Part shown: in pieces, positions 36,149 to 45,014 of the stretch
How positions within the stretch are numbered: the first letter of the stretch is position 1
How the letters are laid out: every line of letters starts with the position of its first letter
NCBI RefSeq assembly: GCF_000265205.3
Contig: NC_018000.1
Span: 4,588,001-4,652,000, forward strand
Direction: 5' to 3'
DNA: 64,000 nucleotides
Source: Sinorhizobium fredii USDA 257
GTDB taxonomy: Bacteria > Pseudomonadota > Alphaproteobacteria > Rhizobiales > Rhizobiaceae
Notes under the pieces: model-generated
The model's database searches: none
What the model saw: the letters and a program-made list of their open reading frames with translations, nothing else
What the model was told of the DNA's origin: nothing
Position numbers and translations under genes: made by a program

Positions 36149-37555
36149 TCACGCAAAAATCTTGCCTGGGTTGAAGATGTTGTCCGGATCGAGCGAACGC
36201 TTGATCTGCCGCATTAGATCGAGCGCCCCGCCAAGCTCTGCTTCCAGGAACGGCATCTTGCCCTGGCCGATCCCGTGCTCACCCGTACAAGTACCATCCA
36301 TCGACAACGCGCGGCTATTCAGCCGTTCGACGAAGGCCTCGACCCGCGCCACGTCGGCGGCGTCCTTGTCGTCGAAAAGCACGCCGACGTGGAAATTGCC
36401 GTCGCCGGCATGGCCGACGATCGGCGCGATCAGCCCATGTGCCGCGATATCCTCGTGTGTCGCCGCGACGCAATCAGCAAGACGCGAAATCGGCACGCAG
36501 ACATCGGTCGCCAGGATGGCGGCGCCAGGCTTGAGGCTCTTCTGGGCCCAATAGGCGTTGTGCCGCGCCTTCCAGAGCTGCGCGCGCGCTTCCGGGTTGG
36601 TGGTCCAGACAAACCCTGTAGAACCGAATTCCGACGCTATTTCGGCGAACTGGCGTGATTGCAGCTCGACGCTCTCGGCGCTGCCATGAAACTCGACGAA
36701 GAGCGTCGGCGTCTCGGCATAGTTCAGGCCGGAATAGGCGTTGCAGGCCCTCATCTGCAGCGCATCGAGCAGTTCGATACGGGCCACCGGTATCCCGGAC
36801 TGGATCGTCAGGATGACTGCGTTGCAGGCGTCGGCAATCGTCGGGAACGGGCAGACGCCGCCCGATATCACCTCCGGAATGCCTTGCAGGCGCAGGGTGA
36901 TCGAGGTGATGATGCCGAGCGTTCCCTCCGCCCCGACGAAGAGCCGCGTCAGGTCATAGCCGGCCGAGGACTTGCGGGCCCGGTGCGCGGTTCTGATTTC
37001 TCGTCCCCCGGCGACGACCGCGGTGACCGCAAGCACGTTCTCCTTCATGGTGCCGTAGCGCACCGCGTTTGTCCCGGAGGCACGCGTCGAGGCCATGCCG
37101 CCGATCGAGGCGTTCGCGCCGGGGTCAATCGGAAAGAAGAGGCCCGTGTCGCGCAGATAGGTGTTTAGTTCCTCGCGCGTCACGCCCGGCTCGACGGTGC
37201 AGTCAAGGTCTTCGGCATTGACCGAAAGGACGCGGTTCATCCGCATCATGTCGACCGATATGCCGCCATGGGGCGCATTGACATGGCCTTCCAGCGAGGA
37301 GCCGGTGCCGAAGGCGATGAGCGGCACGCGATGCGCCGAGGCGACCTCGACGATCGCGCGGACTTCGGCGGCGTTTTCGGGAAAGACGACCGCGTCCGGA
37401 AGCTGTGCCGGGATGTAGGTGGTCGTGTTGGCGTGCTGGGTCCGGATTGCCTCTCCCGTCTGGAAGCGATCACCGAACCGTTCACTGAAAAGCGCCTTGG
37501 CCGCAGCGATCCCGCTTTCGTTCCTCGACCCTGCCTTGATCGCCTTCAACGGCAC
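36149..37555 (-). CDS. FAD-linked oxidase, D-lactate dehydrogenase/glycolate oxidase type
   Basis: The 468-residue protein has a PCMH-type FAD-binding domain (LIAFGTGSSLEGHVNAPHGGISVDMMRMNRVL, PGVTREELNTYLRDTGLFFPIDPGANASIGGM) and the FAD-oxidase C-terminal domain ending GEHGIGQGKMPFLEAELG. It resembles quinone-linked D-lactate or 2-hydroxyacid dehydrogenases (Dld/GlcD family). The start is GTG at 37555 preceded by GGGAAGGGA; 37624 is an alternative. It lies 63 bases before the AsmA gene on the same strand, but I see no functional tie. Confidence 0.88.
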   Translation of the reverse strand: MPLKAIKAGSRNESGIAAAKALFSERFGDRFQTGEAIRTQHANTTTYIPAQLPDAVVFPENAAEVRAIVEVASAHRVPLIAFGTGSSLEGHVNAPHGGISVDMMRMNRVLSVNAEDLDCTVEPGVTREELNTYLRDTGLFFPIDPGANASIGGMASTRASGTNAVRYGTMKENVLAVTAVVAGGREIRTAHRARKSSAGYDLTRLFVGAEGTLGIITSITLRLQGIPEVISGGVCPFPTIADACNAVILTIQSGIPVARIELLDALQMRACNAYSGLNYAETPTLFVEFHGSAESVELQSRQFAEIASEFGSTGFVWTTNPEARAQLWKARHNAYWAQKSLKPGAAILATDVCVPISRLADCVAATHEDIAAHGLIAPIVGHAGDGNFHVGVLFDDKDAADVARVEAFVERLNSRALSMDGTCTGEHGIGQGKMPFLEAELGGALDLMRQIKRSLDPDNIFNPGKIFA

Positions 37556-38038
37556 GACATGTCCCTTCCCATGCGACGTACACCCTGACAACGCAGATCG
37601 TCGCAACGTTTTGAACGCCCGCACAATCTATCCTCAATTCGATGCCGAATTAAGGAATTATGTGGTCGCCGCATGCGGAAAGGCTCCGGCTGCCCACCCG
37701 CATGCGAGAATCGATCGCGACGGCCACGAGCCCTCCGGCAACCGTCTTGATATGGCCGTTCCCCGAAGAGGCTCAATCGACCTCCCGGCGGCCAACTCCC
37801 AGCGCCGATCGCGAAGCGCTTTCATTTCAAGGCGCTACTGTGCAAATCGGAATCGGTTTGTCCAGCAATTACGTCATCCCATGCGGTTCACGCACATCAA
37901 ATCACCGGCGCTGATACCGGCTTGTCACAGCCCCCGCAGCGCTTGCGCAACGGAATATTGGCGGACGGCCATCGGCCTATAATGCAGCTTTTGTTTGCGA
38001 GGCCTTCGGGTATCATGTCTGAAAACGGGAGAACGTCG
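37556..38038. other. Intergenic region between FAD-linked oxidase and DUF1772 gene
   Basis: About 480 bases between divergent genes. Short frames exist in both directions but look non-coding. I see no strong hairpin or recognisable RNA motif. Promoters of both flanking genes must lie here. Confidence 0.4.
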
Positions 38039-38479
38039 ATGTTCGGCCTGCTCGCTTTGCTCACGGCATCCGTCTTCTTCGGCGCCGCCATCTATATCAA
38101 CATTGCAGAACAGCCAGCCAGGCTTCGTCTCGACCACCGCGCCGCCCTCGCAGAATGGGGCCCGGCCTATCGCCGCGGCTTCGAGATGCAGGCTTCGCTG
38201 GCCATCATATCGGGCCTCCTCGGCGCCGCCGCCTGGTGGCAGAGCGGCAACGCCCTTTGGGGCCTCGGCGCGGCAGTCATCATCCTGAACTGGCCCTATA
38301 CCCTGCTGCTGATCATGCCGATCAACAACCGCCTGGAGAACACGGCGCCGGACCAGGCGAGCGAGGCGACCCGCGAGCTCATCATGCGTTGGGGCAAGCT
38401 CCATGCCGGACGCAGCGCCCTCGGCGCTGTCGCGGCGGTGATTTATCTCATCGCCGCTGCCGACGGAATGTCGAGCTGA
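38039..38479 (+). CDS. DUF1772 membrane protein
   Basis: The 146-residue protein has four hydrophobic segments (LLALLTASVFFGAAIYINIAE, ASLAIISGLLGAAAWW, ALWGLGAAVIILNWPYTLLLIMPINN, SALGAVAAVIYLIAA). The NWPYT-x5-MP-x-N-N motif is typical of DUF1772, a family related to anthrone oxygenase-like membrane proteins. The ATG at 38039 follows GGGAGAA. Function is unknown. It stands alone before the ABC operon. Confidence 0.82.
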   Translation: MFGLLALLTASVFFGAAIYINIAEQPARLRLDHRAALAEWGPAYRRGFEMQASLAIISGLLGAAAWWQSGNALWGLGAAVIILNWPYTLLLIMPINNRLENTAPDQASEATRELIMRWGKLHAGRSALGAVAAVIYLIAAADGMSS

Positions 38480-38596
38480 CGTCCTGCATGGACTGACGCA
38501 TATCCTTGCGACTGACCCAACCGCGTCCGTTTTCTCACATCTGCTTAGTGCAACGAGTTTGCTGGCTCTTCAGCGCGTTCGGTGAGGCGCCGTTAG

Positions 38597-38610
38597 TTTT
38601 GTATACAAAA
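38597..38610. promoter_or_regulatory. GntR/FCD-type operator palindrome
   Basis: TTTTGTATACAAAA is a perfect 14-base palindrome that fits the GntR (FadR/FCD) core T-N-GTA-TAC-N-A. It lies about 95 bases upstream of the ABC substrate-binding protein gene; a TTGACA at 38624 is just downstream. A GntR/FCD regulator is encoded at the end of the same gene cluster (44286-44996), making it the likely ligand. Confidence 0.6.
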
Positions 38611-38704
38611 GTTCGCAGAAAAGTTGACAATAATGTATTTTAGGATTTCCCTTACTCATCCGCATCGCGACAGCGCGCGCAGGATCGGAAAGATGGGGAG
38701 TGAG

Positions 38705-39904
38705 ATGATCAACAGACGCTCGACATTGAAATCGCTGGCGCTTGGCGCCGTTTCGTTGCTCGCAATAACGGCCGGAGGTACTTTCTCCGCGCAGGCCGAG
38801 AACAAGGAACTCAAGATCGGGTTCGTCGGTGTGACCAGCGGTCCCGCCGCGGCTTGGGGGACATCGAATGTCCGCTCGATGCAGACGCGTGCCGACTGGC
38901 TGAATGAGACCGGCGGCGTGAAGATCGGCGACGATACCTACAACATCACCATCGTCACTTTCGATGACCAGAAGGATCCCAAGCGTGCCATCGCCGGCAT
39001 GGAGAAGATGGCCCAGGAAGGCATCCACTATGTCGTCGGGCCAAATGTCGATGACGGCGCGGCCGCTGTCCGTCCGGTGGCGGAGTCCAAGGGGATAATC
39101 TATTTCCCCTACGCTTTTCCAAAGGCACTCTACACGCCGCCCGCCTCCAACGCGGTGCTTGGGATGGTCGCCAACTATCAGTCCGGGCCTGCGATCTACA
39201 AATACCTGAAAGAAAACAAAGGCGTGAAGAAGGTCGCGTTCATTGCCGCCAATGAATCCGATCCCCTGAGCCAGCGCGACAGCGGCGTCGCCGCCGCAAA
39301 GGAACTCGGGCTCGAAGTGGTTGCCGAGAAAGATACATACCAGAATGACACCCGTGATTTCACGCCGGTGCTGACGCCTATCGTCCAGTTGAAGCCGGAT
39401 CTGCTCGTGCTCTCCGGCGTCGCTCCGGCAAATGCACCGCTCTTGATCCGCGCGGCGCGGGAGCTCGGCTATGAGGGGCTGATCTCGGCGGAAACGGCGC
39501 AGGACGCGACCGTGCTGCAGGAAGGCGCGGGCGAGCTCGCTAACGGCTTCATCTCGGTCGGTGGAGCCTCGACGCCGGAAATCCGCACGCCGGTGATGGA
39601 AGAGTTCATCGATCGGTACACCAAGAAGTTCGGCGAGTACAACGACGAGTCCAACACGAAGGTCTATGCGCTCGAATACATTATCGAAACGCTCAAAGCG
39701 AACCCGAAGGCGGTCGATAACGTAGACGAGTTCAAGAAGACGATGGACACCTTCTCGGCGCCCAATCCCTACGCCAAGGACAGTACGCTGAAATATGTCG
39801 GCACCACCTCGTTCGGCCAGAAGCGGCAGCTCTCCGTGCCGATGGTTGTCACCGAGTTCAAGGACGGCGCCTTCCAGACGCTGTTCGTCGGTGAAGTCGA
39901 CTGA
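38705..39904 (+). CDS. Branched-chain-type ABC transporter substrate-binding protein
   Basis: The 399-residue protein begins with a Sec/Tat-like signal containing an R-R pair (MINRRSTLKSLALGAVSLL) and an A-Q-A cleavage site. The ligand-binding fold of the LivJ/leucine-binding family follows: IGFVGVTSGPAAAWG, a VGPNVDDGAAAVRPV hinge and LLVLSGVAPANAPLLIRAARELGY. It would deliver its ligand to the permeases encoded next. The ligand is unknown; an associated racemase-family enzyme suggests an amino acid, hydantoin or amide. Start may also be ATG 38693. Confidence 0.88.
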   Translation: MINRRSTLKSLALGAVSLLAITAGGTFSAQAENKELKIGFVGVTSGPAAAWGTSNVRSMQTRADWLNETGGVKIGDDTYNITIVTFDDQKDPKRAIAGMEKMAQEGIHYVVGPNVDDGAAAVRPVAESKGIIYFPYAFPKALYTPPASNAVLGMVANYQSGPAIYKYLKENKGVKKVAFIAANESDPLSQRDSGVAAAKELGLEVVAEKDTYQNDTRDFTPVLTPIVQLKPDLLVLSGVAPANAPLLIRAARELGYEGLISAETAQDATVLQEGAGELANGFISVGGASTPEIRTPVMEEFIDRYTKKFGEYNDESNTKVYALEYIIETLKANPKAVDNVDEFKKTMDTFSAPNPYAKDSTLKYVGTTSFGQKRQLSVPMVVTEFKDGAFQTLFVGEVD

Positions 39905-40023
39905 CATACGCCCAATGAAGCAGCGATAGGGGCGCGGACGAGACCCAACCGGTTCGGCCGCGCCCTGGCACCTCAATCGAGCGCTCGGCAGTGCCCGAGT
40001 CTTCATCGGCTGGATCCGCCGCC

Positions 40024-40890
40024 ATGGAACAGGTGATTGCCAACGGACTTTACCTCGGCGCTCAATACGCGCTGATCGCGCTTGGGTTGACGCTGATCTT
40101 TGCACTGATGAACGTGCTGAATTTCGCGCACGGGCAGATGTATGTGCTGGGCGGCTTCGTGACATACACGATCTATGGCCAGCTGAAGCTGCCTTTCGTC
40201 GTTGCGCTGATTTGCTCGGGCGTGACCCTCGCGGTCATCGGTGCGCTCATGGAAAGGTTCCTCTTCCGGACGGTAATCCGTCGCAGCAAGCGCGAGGAAA
40301 GTACGATGCTGCTTGCGGCGGCGACGGCGTTTTTTCTGGATGCCGTCATGCTGCTTCTTTTCGGCGAGAAGCAGCGCGGTGTACCTAAGATCATCAGCGG
40401 CGTCTTCGTCTCCGAGAGGGTAATCCTGCCCTACGACCGCATCCTCGTCGGCGTCATCGCCATCCTGATGATCGCAGCCTTTATGCTCTTCATGCAGTAC
40501 AGCAAGCCTGGCCGCGCTATGCGGGCATTGGCGCAGGATCGCGTCGCCGCCCAATTGATGGGCGTTAAGGTCGAGCGCTATTCGATGATCGGCTTTGCGT
40601 TGGGCGCCATGCTTGCAGGGGTCGTCGGCGGATTGCTCGTCAGCATCACCGGTGTCAATTCCGGCATCGGCGGACCGATCTCCATCAAAGCCTTCCTGAT
40701 GGTCATGATCGGTGGCGCCGGGGTAGTCGGCGGCGCGATTGCCGGGGGTTTCATTCTCGGCATGATGGAATCCGTCGGCCTCACCGTGCTGCGCGAATAT
40801 GGCGACATCACCTATCTCGTCATTTTTGCCCTGCTGATGATCTTCCTGAGCATCCGCCCCCACGGGCTGATGGGAAAGCCGTGGGGCTGA
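40024..40890 (+). CDS. ABC transporter permease, LivH type
   Basis: The 288-residue permease has about eight membrane helices, the N-terminal FALMNVLNFAHGQMYVLGGF motif and a GAMLAGVVGGLL stretch near the conserved loop that contacts the ATPase. It is the first permease of a branched-chain-type (HAAT family) importer. It starts 119 bases after the binding protein gene, then livM-type, ATPase and regulator genes follow closely. The symbol livH is avoided because the substrate is not known. Confidence 0.93.
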   Translation: MEQVIANGLYLGAQYALIALGLTLIFALMNVLNFAHGQMYVLGGFVTYTIYGQLKLPFVVALICSGVTLAVIGALMERFLFRTVIRRSKREESTMLLAAATAFFLDAVMLLLFGEKQRGVPKIISGVFVSERVILPYDRILVGVIAILMIAAFMLFMQYSKPGRAMRALAQDRVAAQLMGVKVERYSMIGFALGAMLAGVVGGLLVSITGVNSGIGGPISIKAFLMVMIGGAGVVGGAIAGGFILGMMESVGLTVLREYGDITYLVIFALLMIFLSIRPHGLMGKPWG

Positions 40891-40894
40891 TCTC

Positions 40895-41881
40895 ATGCGC
40901 AAGACTCGAACCGCCATCTTCAAGATCGTTTCGGCAGTGCTCTTTCTGCTCTGCCTGCTCGTCGCAGTACCGCTACTGATCAACGCCACCGGACGAAGCG
41001 ATCTCTATTACACGCTGACATCGGTCGCGCTGCTCAGCATCATCAGTGCGGGCGTCTGGATCACCTTTTACATCGGTCGAATCAATATCGGCCAGGGCGC
41101 CTATGCGCTGATGGGAGGCTATGTCTCCGCCATTCTGGTCATGAAGTACGATACGTCCTTCTGGCTGACCTTGCCGTTGGCGGGCCTCTTCTGCGCCGCC
41201 GCGAGCGTACTCATCGGGCTGCCTATCCTGCGGCTGCGCGGCGTCTATTTCGCCATGGTGTCGCTCGTATTGACCGAAGTTGCACGCCTTCTCGCTCTCG
41301 CCCTGCCGATTACCAACGGCGCCAGTGGCATCGTCAGCATTCCGCTGCCGTCCCGCCTCAGTCTTTTCGGCCTCACACTCATTCCGGATTTTGCGACATT
41401 GGCAAATCCTCGCCTGGCCTTCTACATCGCGTCCGTGCTGCTGATGGCGCTTTGCTTCCTCGGCCTCTATCGACTCGCCCACTCGCGTATTGGCCAGCTT
41501 TGCCAATCACTGCAGCAGAACGAGGAGCTCGCTTCGTCGATCGGCGTCAACATCGCCTATCTGCGCGTCGTCGCCTATGCGCTCTCCTCGTTCCTCGGCG
41601 GCGTCGGTGGAGCGATGTTCGCCTCGATCTCCCAGTCGATCTATCCATCGAGCTTCACCGTCGCCGATTCCGTCAATTTCATGCTCAACTGCTTCCTCGG
41701 CGGTCTCGGTTACGTTCTAGGACCGATGCTTGGCACCTTTGTCCTCTATTTCGGCTGGGATCTGCTGTTCCAGACGGGTGAATTCCAGTTGCTGATCTTC
41801 TCGACGGTGCTGATCGTGCTGATACTGGCGCTGCCGAACGGCCTCCTGAGCCTGGCCCTGCCGCGAAAGAGGAACCTCTAG
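40895..41881 (+). CDS. ABC transporter permease, LivM type
   Basis: The 328-residue permease has the LivM pattern: LLSIISAGVWITFYIGRINIGQGAYALMGGY, GLPILRLRGVYFAMVSLVL and a C-terminal LGGLGYVLGPMLGTF loop. It forms the permease pair with the LivH-type protein encoded four bases upstream. About ten membrane helices are visible. Next to it, three bases on, lies the first ATPase gene. Confidence 0.93.
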   Translation: MRKTRTAIFKIVSAVLFLLCLLVAVPLLINATGRSDLYYTLTSVALLSIISAGVWITFYIGRINIGQGAYALMGGYVSAILVMKYDTSFWLTLPLAGLFCAAASVLIGLPILRLRGVYFAMVSLVLTEVARLLALALPITNGASGIVSIPLPSRLSLFGLTLIPDFATLANPRLAFYIASVLLMALCFLGLYRLAHSRIGQLCQSLQQNEELASSIGVNIAYLRVVAYALSSFLGGVGGAMFASISQSIYPSSFTVADSVNFMLNCFLGGLGYVLGPMLGTFVLYFGWDLLFQTGEFQLLIFSTVLIVLILALPNGLLSLALPRKRNL

Positions 41882-41883
41882 CG

Positions 41884-42663
41884 ATGCCGGATATCCTGGA
41901 AATCCTTGCGCTCACCAAGCGTTTCGGCGGCCTTGTCGCGGTAAACGACGTCTCCTTCTCTGTCCGCGAAGGCGAGATCCTCTCGGTCATCGGGCCGAAC
42001 GGCGCCGGCAAGTCGACCTTGTTCAAGCTGATCTCGTCCTTCCTCAAGCCCACCGACGGCGAGGTGCGCTTCAAGGGAGAGCGCATATCCGGATTGGCGC
42101 CGCACATCACCGCTCGCAAGGGCGTGGTGAGGACCTTCCAGGAAACCACGATCTTCAAGAACATGACCGTGCGAGACAACGTCGTGACGGCCCATCATCT
42201 GCGCTCACGCGCCAGCCTTGCGGGCTTCTACTTCGCCAGTGCTGCCGCGCGCACCGACCTTGAGGCGTTCGGTTCGTCGGCGGACGAAATCCTCTCCTTC
42301 CTCGGCCTTGCGCCAATGGGCGGCGAGATCGCCAGTACCCTACCGCATGGCCATCTGCGCGCGCTCGGCATCGCGATCGCGCTCGCTACCAATCCTTCCG
42401 TCATCCTCCTCGACGAACCTTTTGCCGGGATGAACCACGATGAGACCCGGCGTGCGGTCGAGATCGTGCGCAAACTCCGTGAACGCGGCATCACGGTGCT
42501 CCTGGTCGAGCACGATATGCCGGCCGTCATGAATATTTCCGACCGTATCGTGGTGCTCAACTTCGGCCAAAAGATCGCCGAGGGCACGCCGGCCGAAATC
42601 CAGCAGAACCCTAAGGTGATCGAGGCCTATCTCGGTGCCGAAGACGAATCGATCGGAATGTAA
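41884..42663 (+). CDS. ABC transporter ATP-binding protein, LivG type
   Basis: The 259-residue ATPase has Walker A GPNGAGKST, Q-loop FQE, and Walker B VILLDEPFAGM followed by H-loop EHD. The signature region reads LPHGHLRAL instead of the usual LSGGQ, as often in LivG. The unusual signature is a known family variant. It powers the importer together with the LivF-type protein three bases downstream. Confidence 0.93.
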   Translation: MPDILEILALTKRFGGLVAVNDVSFSVREGEILSVIGPNGAGKSTLFKLISSFLKPTDGEVRFKGERISGLAPHITARKGVVRTFQETTIFKNMTVRDNVVTAHHLRSRASLAGFYFASAAARTDLEAFGSSADEILSFLGLAPMGGEIASTLPHGHLRALGIAIALATNPSVILLDEPFAGMNHDETRRAVEIVRKLRERGITVLLVEHDMPAVMNISDRIVVLNFGQKIAEGTPAEIQQNPKVIEAYLGAEDESIGM

Positions 42664-42666
42664 CCC

Positions 42667-43389
42667 ATGGAACCGCTGCTCAAATTCGATGGCGTCGAGC
42701 TCTATTACGACCACGTCTATGCGCTGAAGGGCGTCTCCATTGAGGTCCATGAGGGCGAGACCGTCGCGCTGATCGGCGCCAACGGCGCGGGCAAGTCGTC
42801 CATCCTGCGCGCCATCACCGGCCTGCGGAAAATCCGCAAGGGCGAGATCCGCTACCACGGCAAACGCATCGACGGGGTCGCCCCTGACGAGATCGTTCGG
42901 ATGGGCATCTCCATGGTGCCCGAGGCCCGCCGTGTCTTTCCTTTCATGACCGTGCGCGACAATCTGCTGATGGGCGCGTTCACCCGCAGCGATAAGGCCG
43001 AGATTCAGCGGAGCGTCGATATGGTGCTGGCGCGCTTCCCGCGTCTCAAGGAGCGATATTCGCAGCAGGCCGGGACGATGAGCGGTGGCGAACAGCAGAT
43101 GCTCGTCATTGGCCGGGCGCTGATGGCGCGCCCGCGTCTACTGCTGCTCGACGAGCCGTCACTCGGCGTCGCCCCTAAGCTGGTTCAGGACATTGCCCGT
43201 TCGATCGTGGCGATCAATCGCGACGAAAAGGTCAGCGTCCTGCTTGTCGAACAGAACTCGCGCATGGCTCTGCGCATTTCGCAGCGCGCCTACGCACTGA
43301 CGACCGGCAAGGTGGCGCTCAGCGGTAAGTCGGCCGAGTTGCTGAGCGACGAACGGGTCAGGCATCTTTATCTCGGCGGCGAATTCTAG
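42667..43389 (+). CDS. ABC transporter ATP-binding protein, LivF type
   Basis: The 240-residue ATPase has Walker A GANGAGKSS, a classic signature MSGGEQQML, Walker B LLLLDEPSLG and LVEQNS for the H-loop region (Gln-Asn in place of His). It pairs with the LivG-type ATPase upstream. The gene ends ten bases before the racemase-family gene, so the enzyme is probably co-transcribed with the importer. Confidence 0.93.
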   Translation: MEPLLKFDGVELYYDHVYALKGVSIEVHEGETVALIGANGAGKSSILRAITGLRKIRKGEIRYHGKRIDGVAPDEIVRMGISMVPEARRVFPFMTVRDNLLMGAFTRSDKAEIQRSVDMVLARFPRLKERYSQQAGTMSGGEQQMLVIGRALMARPRLLLLDEPSLGVAPKLVQDIARSIVAINRDEKVSVLLVEQNSRMALRISQRAYALTTGKVALSGKSAELLSDERVRHLYLGGEF

Positions 43390-43398
43390 GCGGGTGAC

Positions 43399-44154
43399 AT
43401 GCGCATTCTCGTTATAAACCCAAACACCACCGCTTCAATGACCGACAAGATCGGCACAGCGGCGCAGGCTGCGGCCTCGCCGGCAACTGAGATCGTGGCG
43501 GTGAACCCCGAGGACGGCCCCCCGAGCATCGAGGGTTATTTCGACGAGATCTTCGTCGTGCCCGGCATCATCGCCGAAATGGCAAAGGCGGGCCCAGTCG
43601 ATGCCTATGTGATCGCCTGTTTCGACGACACGGGGCTCGACGCGGCGCGCTGCGCCACGGAAGCGCCGGTGATCGGCATCGGGGAGGCGGCCTTCCACCT
43701 CGCCACGCTGGTTGCGGGCAAGTTCAGCGTCGTCACGACGCTCGCGCGCTCGGTGCCGGCGATCGAGCACAACCTGTCGAAATATGGACTCGCCGCGCGC
43801 TGTGCCAAAGTCCGCGCGTCGGACGTGGCCGTTCTGGATCTCGAGTTGCCGGGCTCGGACGCGCGCCACAAGATTTCCGCCGAAATCGCGCGCGCCGTCG
43901 TCGAGGACAAGGCGGAGGCAATCGTCCTTGGTTGCGCGGGAATGGCAGATCTCGCTCACGCTCTCTCGATCGAGCATGGAGTACCGGTGCTCGACGGGGT
44001 GGCCTGCGCCGTCAGGCTGGCGGAGACGGTATCGGCGCTCGGGCTCAGGACATCGAAGATCGGCGGCTATGCCGAACCGCGCGCGAAACAATTTTCCGGA
44101 CGTTACGCGCCATGGTCTCCGCCGATAGGAAAGAAATCGGTCGGCGCCCCGTAG
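43399..44154 (+). CDS. Asp/Glu/hydantoin racemase-family enzyme
   Basis: The 251-residue protein has the two-cysteine active site of cofactor-independent racemases: Cys74 (IACFDDTG) and Cys179 (LGCAGMADL). The N-terminal MRILVINPNTTASMTDKI motif is characteristic of the hydantoin racemase subgroup (HyuA/HyuE). It would invert hydantoins, aspartate or related compounds brought in by the preceding ABC importer. No hydantoinase or carbamoylase is in this window, so catabolism must be completed elsewhere or the substrate differs. Confidence 0.88.
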   Translation: MRILVINPNTTASMTDKIGTAAQAAASPATEIVAVNPEDGPPSIEGYFDEIFVVPGIIAEMAKAGPVDAYVIACFDDTGLDAARCATEAPVIGIGEAAFHLATLVAGKFSVVTTLARSVPAIEHNLSKYGLAARCAKVRASDVAVLDLELPGSDARHKISAEIARAVVEDKAEAIVLGCAGMADLAHALSIEHGVPVLDGVACAVRLAETVSALGLRTSKIGGYAEPRAKQFSGRYAPWSPPIGKKSVGAP

Positions 44155-44285
44155 GCCGACTCCGTCCGAGGCTGCCCCATTGGCTGGATTGACCGACGAG
44201 GGCACCCTGTGAGAATTCTCGAGCTTCGAGTCGGAAGCGCAGAACGTATTGGTCAGCGTACCGCATGAGGCAAGCTCACCAGACG

Positions 44286-44996
44286 ATGAACATGTTGACA
44301 ACACTCAGGCCCGAAAGAGATCACAAGAAACCGGCGGCGCGCTGGTCACCGATCTATCACGGTCTGCGGGATGCAATCGTCAGCCATCGACTGGCACCAG
44401 GCACGAAATTGCCGGAGGATGAACTCGCCTCGATCTATTCGGTAAGCCGCACTGTCATCCGCGCCGCGCTTCAGGCCCTTGCCCACGACTGGCTGGTGCG
44501 CCTGGAGCCAAATCGGGGTGCCTTCGTCGCGCAGCCGTCGCCAAAGGAGGCACGCGAAGTATTCGAGGCCCGTGCGCTGATCGAGCCCCGAGTAGCCGCA
44601 CTCGCCGCCCAGGTTGCCAGGACCGAGGACGTGACTCTACTCCGCGGCCATCTCGAAAGGGAGCATGCGGCGCTAGACGCCGGCCGCGACAGCGACGCCA
44701 TCATGCTGTCGGCCATGTTCCACGTCGGAGTTGCCGAAATCGCCGATCAATCCGTCCTGACCGGTTTCGTGCGCGATCTCGTGTCCCACTCCTCACTGAT
44801 CATCGCTCTTTATTGGCGGCGTAGGGACACGACCTGCGAGAGCCACGCACATCATGCCCTTGTCGACGCCATCGAGGCCGGCGATTCCGACACGGCCGCC
44901 CAACTGATGAAGGATCACCTGCACGACCTGCTCTCCGGCCTCGATCTCAATCGCACGGGCCGAAAACCGGAGAATCTCGCTGACATCCTGAGCTGA
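44286..44996 (+). CDS. GntR family (FCD domain) transcriptional regulator
   Basis: The 236-residue protein has an N-terminal winged helix (IYHGLRDAIVSHRLAPGTKLPEDELASIYSVSRTVIRAALQALAHDWLVRLEPNRGAFVAQPS). An FCD all-helical effector domain follows, with Asp/His metal-binding positions (MFHVGVAEIAD, SHAHHALVDAIEAGD). It probably responds to the substrate of the adjacent importer and represses it via the palindrome at 38597-38610. The start is uncertain: ATG 44265 or 44286. Confidence 0.88.
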   Translation: MNMLTTLRPERDHKKPAARWSPIYHGLRDAIVSHRLAPGTKLPEDELASIYSVSRTVIRAALQALAHDWLVRLEPNRGAFVAQPSPKEAREVFEARALIEPRVAALAAQVARTEDVTLLRGHLEREHAALDAGRDSDAIMLSAMFHVGVAEIADQSVLTGFVRDLVSHSSLIIALYWRRRDTTCESHAHHALVDAIEAGDSDTAAQLMKDHLHDLLSGLDLNRTGRKPENLADILS

Positions 44997-45014
44997 CGTC
45001 TCGGAGTCCGTCCC

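Noticed and set aside
33347..36217. A long forward-strand frame opposite the AsmA-like gene
   Set aside because: It mirrors the AsmA frame, has no recognisable domain and no ribosome binding site.
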